Assembly: GCF_025698545.1 (NCBI RefSeq)
Contig: NC_068570.1
Span: forward strand, 56,873,924-56,937,923
Direction: 5' to 3'
DNA length: 64,000 bases
DNA from: Gossypium raimondii
Taxonomy: Eukaryota; Streptophyta; Magnoliopsida; Malvales; Malvaceae
Positions 48,677 through 64,000 of the stretch are shown here, in pieces (the stretch's first letter is position 1; the number at the start of each line of letters is the position of its first letter). A program made the translations under genes and the position numbers. Below the pieces are notes generated by a model. It saw nothing but the letters and a program-made list of their open reading frames with translations, was not told the origin of the DNA and made no database searches.

Positions 48677-49540
48677 ATGGCTTCATCAAACTTTTCACCA
48701 GCTGCACCACAAGTCTTCAATGGAGAAGGCTATCACATATGGGTGGTCAAAATGAAAACCTATCTGCAGGCTTTCGATTTGTGGGAGGTGGTCAACTCAG
48801 ATGTTGAACCAGAGCCACTTAGAGTCGATCCAACAGTGGCTCAGATCAGACAGCATGCTGATGAGAGGACCAAGGCATAAGGCTATGTCTTGCATCCAGA
48901 ACTCAGTGTCAGATGTGATTTTCACAAGGATCATGGCCTGTGAATCACCAAAGCAGGCCTGAGACAAGTTGAAAGAGGAGTTTCAAGGGACAGAGAGGAC
49001 AAGACAGCAACAGTTGTTAAATTTGAGGAGAGAATTCGAGAATTTGAAGATGAAGGAAGAAAAAACTGTCAAGCAATACTTTGACAGGATTATGGTTGTG
49101 GTTAACAGCATTAGGCTCCTTGGTGAGCAGTTCAATGAAGCTAGGATAGTGGAGAAGGTTATTTCAACTTTTCCTGAAAGGTATGAGGCAAAAATCTCAT
49201 CCCTCGAAGACTCATGGGACCTGTCCAGCATCTCTTTGACAGAGCTGATCAATGCTCTATATGCTCAAGAGCAGAGGAGAGCTAGCAGACTGGAGGAGCA
49301 CCAAGAAGGTACCTTTCAAGCAAGAACAAATACTGCCTACAAAGGCAAGAAGGCTTGAAAAGACAAGCCAATATGTGATGCTGCAAGAAAATAGGGTCAG
49401 ACTTGCAGGCATTGAAAAAGGGCTGGTCATCCAGAAGAAAAATGCTGGTTTAGACCAGATGCTTTGTGTCAACATTGCAAAAAGAAGGGTCATGTTGAGA
49501 GAGTCTGTAAAAGCAAAGGTAAGCCAAGGTAGAACCATTC
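48677..49540 (+). pseudogene. copia gag remnant (UBN2-type, CCHC knuckle)
   Basis: It opens with MASSNFSPAAPQVFNGEGY and a KMKTYLQAFDLWEVV block, then meets a premature stop at about 48878. It continues in another frame from 48969 with RRQQLLNLRREFENLK-like capsid sequence and FDRIMVVVNSIRLLG. A complete CX2CX4HX4C knuckle (CQHCKKKGHVERVC) is encoded at 49467-49508. Gag packages the element RNA; this copy needs at least two frame corrections. Confidence 0.85.
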
Positions 49541-49547
49541 TCAACAA

Positions 49548-52500
49548 ATGAAGGCTGAGGCTAGATTAGCCAATGAAGATAGTGACCAAGAGGAGCAAGT
49601 CTTTGCTGTGTCATGCTCAGTTGCTCAACAAAGAATCCCATCTAGTTGGCTCCTAGACAGTGGATGCATCAACCACATGACACCTGATGCTGCTATCTTC
49701 AAGTCCTTAGACAGAAGCTACAGAACCAAAGTCAAGATAGGTAATGGCCACTTTATAAAAGCTGAAGGCAAGGGTGATGTGCTGATATGCACTCCTACAG
49801 GTGCCAAAGTGATTTTAAATGTGCTTTTGGTGCCTGAAATTGACAGGAATCTACTCAGCATAGCTCAATTGTTGGAGAAAGGTTATTCTATTGTGTTCAA
49901 AGACAACCAGTGCCAAATCAGTGATCCAAGTGGATCCAAGCTGATGGCAGTTTCTATGGCTGATAAAAGCTTTGTGGTTGACTGGACAAAAGAGTCAGAC
50001 ACTGCCTACACAGCTGCAACAGATGAATGCAAGCTTTGGCATCAAAGACTTGGTCATGCCAACTTCAAATCGATGGAGCACATGTGCAGGAGTGGTTTGG
50101 CTGAAAATTTCATAAGCTCAGTTCAAAACTAAGAAGTATGTGAAGTATGTCAGCTAGGCAAGCAGGCCAGACCTCTATTTCCCTCGAATCAAGCTTGGAG
50201 AGCCTCTGGAAGATTGCAACTGGTGCACACTGATGTGTGTGCCCCCATGAAGATTGATTCATTAAGTGGAAACAGGTATTTCATACTGTTCATTGATGAT
50301 TTCTTGAGATATTGTTGGCTTTACTTTTTAAAACAGAAATCAGAGGTGGCCTCTGTGTTTTGAAAATTCAAGACTGCTGCTGAGACTGAAACAGGCTGCA
50401 AGCTGAAGACCATAAGATCTAATAATGGGACTGAGTATACCTCAACTCAGTTCCAAGCCTTCTGTGATAAGGTAGGCATCAAACATCAGCTTACCAACAC
50501 TTATACACCTCAGCAAATGGTGTGAGTGAAAGAAAAAATAGGAGCCTGATGGACATGGCCAGGTCCTTGATGATTCAGAAGAATCTGCCTAAAGCTCTGT
50601 GGGCAGAGGCAATTAACACTGCAGCCTACATTCAAAACAGGCTTCCAACCAATGCTTTAGCTCAGAAGGCTCCATTAAAGGCATGGTTTGGATTCAAGCC
50701 ATCACTGGCACACCTGAAGGTCTTTGGATGCATTTGCTATGCACATGTACCTGCTGTTAAAAGGGACAAGTTGTTTGAAAGGGCTCGACCTGGTGTTCTG
50801 GTGGGCTACAACACTGTCAAGAAAGGCTATAGGATCTTGGATCCTTCAACAAACAAGGTGTCAGTCAGTAGGGATGTGGTGTTCAATGAAAAATCATGTT
50901 GGAACTGGGAAAGAAATGAACCAGAAGAAGTTTCTGAAGATCTTGCAACAAATCAAGCTGAGCCAGATCAGAATGGTCCTGAAATGGACATTAATGATGA
51001 ACCAGTCAGGGGAACTAGACCATTGGCTGAGATTTATGAAAGGGCTCATGTAGCTATAGCTGAACCAAGCAACTTTGAAAAAGCTGAAGCTCAGCAATGG
51101 TGGAAGCAAACAATGGCTGAGGAGATCAGCATGATTGAGAAGAACCAGACTTGGGAATTGGTTGAAAGACCAGTCAAAAGGAAGGTTATTAGAGTGAAAT
51201 GGGTGTACAAAGCCAAGAAAAATGCTGATGGAAGCTTAAACAAACTGAAAGCAAGGTTGGATTCAATCAGAAATATGGCCTGGACTACCTGGAGACCTTT
51301 GCACCAGTGGTCAGGCTCGATACCATCAGACTGCTGATTGCCTTAGCAGCACAGCTTGAGTGGAAAATCCATCAACTCGATGTGAAGTCAGCTTTTCTCA
51401 ATGGATTCCTTGATGAAGAAATCTATGTTGAACAACCACAAGGGTTTGAGATAGCTGGAAATGAGCACATGGTATACAAACTGAAAAAAGCCTTGTATGG
51501 CTTAAAACAGGCTCCAAGGACCTGGTACAGCAGAATCGATGGCTACTTGGTTGATTTGGGATTCGATAGGAGCAAAAGTAAGCCAACACTATATGTTAAG
51601 AAGGAAGGGACACAAACACAGCTCATTCTGTCTCTGTATGTTGATGACTTGCTGGTGACAGGAGGAGATCAAGCAATGTTGGTCGATTTCAAGACCAAGA
51701 TGCAGGAGATGTTTGAAATGTTTGATCTAGGGGAGATGTCCTATTTTCTTGGAATGGAGGTGTCACAAATGCAGAATGGGATATTTCTAAGTCAGAGAAG
51801 CTTTGCCTCGAAGATTTTAACCAAGTTCTCCATGGAAAAAAACAAGGCAACAAGAACTCCTGTTGCTGTTGGAGAGAAACTATCGAGCCAAGGTGATTTT
51901 GAAAAGGTTTGTGAAACAACCTATAGAAGTCTAGTTGGTTGCTTGTTATACCTAACTGCCACTAGGCCAGACATAATGTATGCTGTAAGTTTGCTCTCAA
52001 GATTCTTGCATTGTTGCAATGAGAAGCATTTTCAAGCTGCAAAAAGAGTGCTCAGGTATGTCAAAGGCACTTTGAGCTATGGTTTGAGGTACAGCAAAGA
52101 AGGAAATTTGAGGCTGGTTGGTTATACTGATAGAGACTGGGCAGGCTTGATAGATGATATGAAAAGCACCTCAGGGTATGCTTTCAATCTTGGTTCAGCC
52201 ATGTTCTGCTGGAGCTCGAAGAAGCAAAGCCTGGTGGCTCAATCCACTGCTGAAGCAGAGTATGTGGCAGCAACAAGTGCTGTCAACCAAGCCATTTGGC
52301 TAAGGAAAATCTTGGCTGATTTGAATGTGCATCAAAGAGAAGCAACAGGGATCTTCTGTGACAACCAATCTGTTGTTGCAATTGCAAAAAATCTAGTGTT
52401 CCATGGTAGAACAAAGCATTTCAGCATTAAACTCCATGTCGTTCGAGAGATGGAGCAAGCATCAGAAGTAAAACTTATTCATTGTAACTCAAATGATCAA

Positions 52501-52596
52501 CTTGCTGACATTCTTACTAAGGCTCTTAATGCTGCAAGATTCGAGTGTTTAAGAAGGAAATTAGGTGTTTGCACCATGCTAACCAAGGAGTGTTGA
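49548..52596 (+). pseudogene. copia pol remnant (PR-INT-RT-RNase H)
   Basis: The protease motif WLLDSGCINHMT is intact (about 49648-49683). The integrase zinc region (LWHQRLGHANF, then CEVCQLGKQ) is interrupted by a stop at 50130. The core has VHTDVC, but the second catalytic Asp reads Asn (RSNNGTEYTS) and a stop sits at 50362. A frameshift occurs before ERKNRSLMDMARSL. RT resumes after a small deletion near 51257, with DVKSAFLNGFLDEEIYVEQP, ALYGLKQAPRTWY and the catalytic SLYVDDLL. RNase H ends with STAEAEYVAATSAVNQAIWL and the C-terminal DQLADILTKAL. RT and RNase H are the best-preserved part (51307-52596). Confidence 0.92.
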
Positions 52597-53083
52597 AGTT
52601 GGCCAGCATGCAGCAAACACTCCACAGCAAGCATGCCATGGAGATCAAGCTATGCTGGAACTGATGCAAAAGCTGCTGAAACAAGCTTATTTTGTTCATT
52701 TTGTTATTTCTAGTTAATGAAATGTATCTTAGTTCATTTCTAACTAAGTTAGGCCTATGATTGATGTAATTAGCTAGAGTGTGAGCTGTAAACACAGCTT
52801 TGTACAAGCTTACAAGTTTGAGTTTCAAGTTTCTATGTAATTAGTGGAGGTAGGTAATGTTTAGGTGATTACTTGCTGTTTTTGACAAGCTTAGTGCTTG
52901 GTTTTATGTATTGGCATTATGCCATTATTCACTTATGAATGAAATCAGATTTTTTTTCATCAAACTATCTCCATTTTTCCTTAGCTTTTCTTCTTGCTCG
53001 AATCTGATTGTTTGCTCAGCAAGCATCGAGGCTTGTTGCACAAGACACAAGCTGAGCTTGTCTGTTCTGTTCTAACACCAACA
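52591..53083 (+). repeat. 3' LTR of the copia element
   Basis: 493 bp, preceded by the purine-rich AACCAAGGAG and followed by the target duplication TTTAC. The last codons of pol overlap its first bases. Confidence 0.95.
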
Positions 53084-53269
53084 TTTACTCTTCCACTACT
53101 TCTGCTCAGCATCATGGAGCACAGCTTGGGTGGTAGTAAGAGTACTCTCTAGAGTCTGAACTTCAGTTTTGAGGCTCCCAGCAAGTCAAATCCCCTCCCG
53201 AGACAAGGAGTTCAAGTTGTCGAATATGGTATTTAAAAAGAGCTGAAACAAGTGCGTCCGCCATCTCCA

Positions 53270-54692
53270 CTCTCTCCTTGAATTTCACAAGCAGCAAAAT
53301 AACATGGGAAACTGAAGAAGAATTTAGCAACCAAAGAAACAGGGATGGATATCAACAACTGGAAACTGAACAAACAACTGTGGATGTATTCAGGATGATC
53401 AAAGATAAGAAACAATGGCACATGATGTTCGATGAGCCAGTCTTTGTATGAGAAGTAAGCAAAGAAAAGTATTGTTTCTGGTGAGGGTCCACACGGGATT
53501 GACTATAGACCTTGTAATGTAAGCCATATGCATTAACATATCTTTAATGTGGAAAAAGAAAGATAGCAGAAGACTGTGAAATAATAAGCAAAGTAAGCTT
53601 TACTGACTAACTCAAGCAATAATCTGGGAAAGGAAACGAAGTAGAAAATAATGCCATTGGCATTTGCAACTATATTGCTTCCTTTTGGCATATTCTCAAC
53701 ATAAAATGCTCATTTATATTTACATTTACTTTTCCTATAATATATTTGTGGGAAGTAATGGCATTTGGTCATTGAAATTAGTGGTAAATAGTGTTCATAT
53801 TCTTAAAATAAAATGCTCATTTATATTTACATTTACTTTTCCAATTATATATATTTGTGGAAGGTAGCCGCATTTGGTGATTCAACTTAGTGGTAAATAA
53901 TGTTCATAGTTTTAAAAAAATAATATTATTAATAAATTATGTTATTATAGTTTTATACTCTAATTTGATATTCGTGCTAAAATAATAGCAATTATATCGA
54001 TTTGATTAAATTCCATTTCTAGTTTCATATTATGTATAAGTTATAAAATTAATTATTATTCTTCAATTTAATTAATTTTACTTCCTATATTTTTCAATTT
54101 TTCAAATTTTAATTATTAGCTGAAACGTGTTATTAACTCCTTCAATTAATATAAAATTTGTTTTACTTCTCTTTAATCAAATACATAGTTAAATAATTAA
54201 TTAAGTGAATTTAAATTTAATTATTTAAAAAGTTGCAAATATCCAAAGAACCGTCATCCTTAATCCCATAGCAAATGGTTCATGATGCCTAAGTCCTATT
54301 ATCAACCTCTTTAACTAATGTGAACAGTAACATTAAACATACATTCATAATATACAGGAGAAACAGTGATTGCAAGAAAAGTCTCTCTCTGATTCAAACA
54401 AGATAGCATTCACTATTGAAGCTCTGCTGGAAATGAAGAATTTAAGTCATCAGATGGAGCCAACTAGGCTTAAAACCATCAGAGCCATTGCCATATTTGT
54501 ACAGCATTTTCATATTGTATCCAAAATTACAAGACATTTTGGGTATGGAAATAAGATTTTCTTTTATTTATTTATTAACATAAAGCCACATTTGAATCCG
54601 CATGAAAAGAAAGTTCAATGGGAACGCCTTATTACAGTGTCAAACTAAGGGCATCCCTCATATCTTGCAAATAAAACACAATGAGAATGAAC
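53270..54692. other. Intergenic region: NLR 5' flank and GH2 3' flank
   Basis: The former promoter of the NLR pseudogene should lie just right of 53264. A tandem duplication is at 53695-53910. The rest is AT-rich with no exon seen. The 3' UTR of the GH2 gene adjoins 54692. Confidence 0.5.
53695..53910. repeat. Tandem duplication of about 108 bp
   Basis: The unit starting AAAATGCTCATTTATATTTA, then CATTTACTTTTCC, then GGCATTTGGT.ATT and AGTGGTAAATA.TGTTCATA, occurs twice (about 53701-53797 and 53812-53910) with about a dozen differences. Confidence 0.85.

Positions 54693-64000
<9,308 letters not shown>

Larger units (their letters stand above)
48130..53083 (+). mobile_element. Full-length Ty1/copia retrotransposon (coding-dead), 4.95 kb
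   Basis: LTRs at 48130-48631 and 52591-53083 start TGTTGAA and end AACACCAACA. They are flanked by the 5-bp duplication TTTAC (48125-48129, 53084-53088). The internal order of gag, protease, integrase, RT and RNase H is that of Ty1/copia. Several stops and frameshifts and one integrase catalytic substitution make it inactive. The LTRs differ by about 18 substitutions and two small indels over about 490 bp, so the insertion is younger than the gypsy element. It disrupts the coiled-coil region of the NLR pseudogene on the opposite strand. Confidence 0.96.
45015..53264 (-). pseudogene. CC-NB-ARC-LRR (NLR) resistance gene, pseudogene split by a copia element
   Basis: The N-terminal coding start (MADALVSAL, ATG at 53264) and part of the coiled coil lie right of the copia element; the gene resumes at 48129 with the rest. 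The order is CC, NB-ARC (48000-46800: HESEVIGRGDEKAEIV, then GMGGLRMTTIAQL, LVLDDVW, RCGGVPLAIK, MHDLVHDLA) and LRRs (46680-45015, ending ...HIPNIYIK). It resembles RGA-type non-TIR NLRs. Lesions: a frameshift in the first 60 codons, stops at the EQK-W and K-VAYD positions of the CC, loss of the P-loop Gly-Lys (GGLRMTT), a stop before FLLVLDD, a frame disruption at about 46690-46790, stops after LPE and in QLSS-RKLNK, and a frameshift near 45750. It cannot encode a working receptor. Confidence 0.9.

Noticed and set aside
48983-49547. Minus-strand frames opposite copia gag
   Set aside because: Shadows of the retroelement's coding strand.

Overview
The window is nuclear DNA from a dicot plant. 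The evidence is AT-rich, intron-dense genes with GT-AG splice sites, plant-only gene families, and both Ty3/gypsy and Ty1/copia LTR retrotransposons. The dispersed repeats look to me like those of Malvaceae, with Gossypium the best guess. That is an inference from pattern memory, not a search result.

Seven genes or gene remnants were reconstructed, and all are on the minus strand, head to tail. From low to high coordinates they are: an ERI1-like DEDDh 3'-5' exonuclease with a C-terminal GRF zinc finger (3300-7588); a Golgi hydroxyproline O-arabinosyltransferase of the HPAT/RDN1 family (9355-11835); a plastid-targeted SirB1/transglutaminase-like protein (17013-26926); a LAF3-type amidohydrolase (30465-37576); the chloroplast RAP-domain protein (38853-41636); a dead CC-NB-ARC-LRR resistance gene (45015-53264); and a LacZ-type GH2 beta-galactosidase whose 5' end lies beyond the window (54693->64000). 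For each intact gene, exon phases were followed across every junction and the reading frame closes.

Two full-length LTR retrotransposons, both on the plus strand and both flanked by 5-bp target duplications, sit inside these genes. A chromodomain-bearing Ty3/gypsy element (18075-23431, TSD TATTA) lies in a 6.1-kb intron of the SirB1 gene, which stays open. A Ty1/copia element (48130-53083, TSD TTTAC) splits the NLR pseudogene inside its coiled-coil region. Both are coding-dead. The copia LTRs differ at roughly 4% of positions and the gypsy LTRs at roughly 9%, so the copia insertion is the younger.

The most unusual feature is a palindrome-ended, MITE-like repeat of about 130-200 bp, with ends resembling CTATGTTACTCNGACTC. 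At least 21 copies were found; 18 are inside introns and none lies in the large gene-free stretches. One copy makes up nearly the whole of a small HPAT intron. Other repeats are a 385-bp Mutator-type MITE with a 9-bp TSD, a longer inverted-repeat element near 28-29 kb, a possible pararetrovirus or LTR promoter remnant near 27.1-27.75 kb, probable solo LTR fragments, a TATCGATA-rich block near 42.4 kb, and several local tandem duplications and microsatellites.
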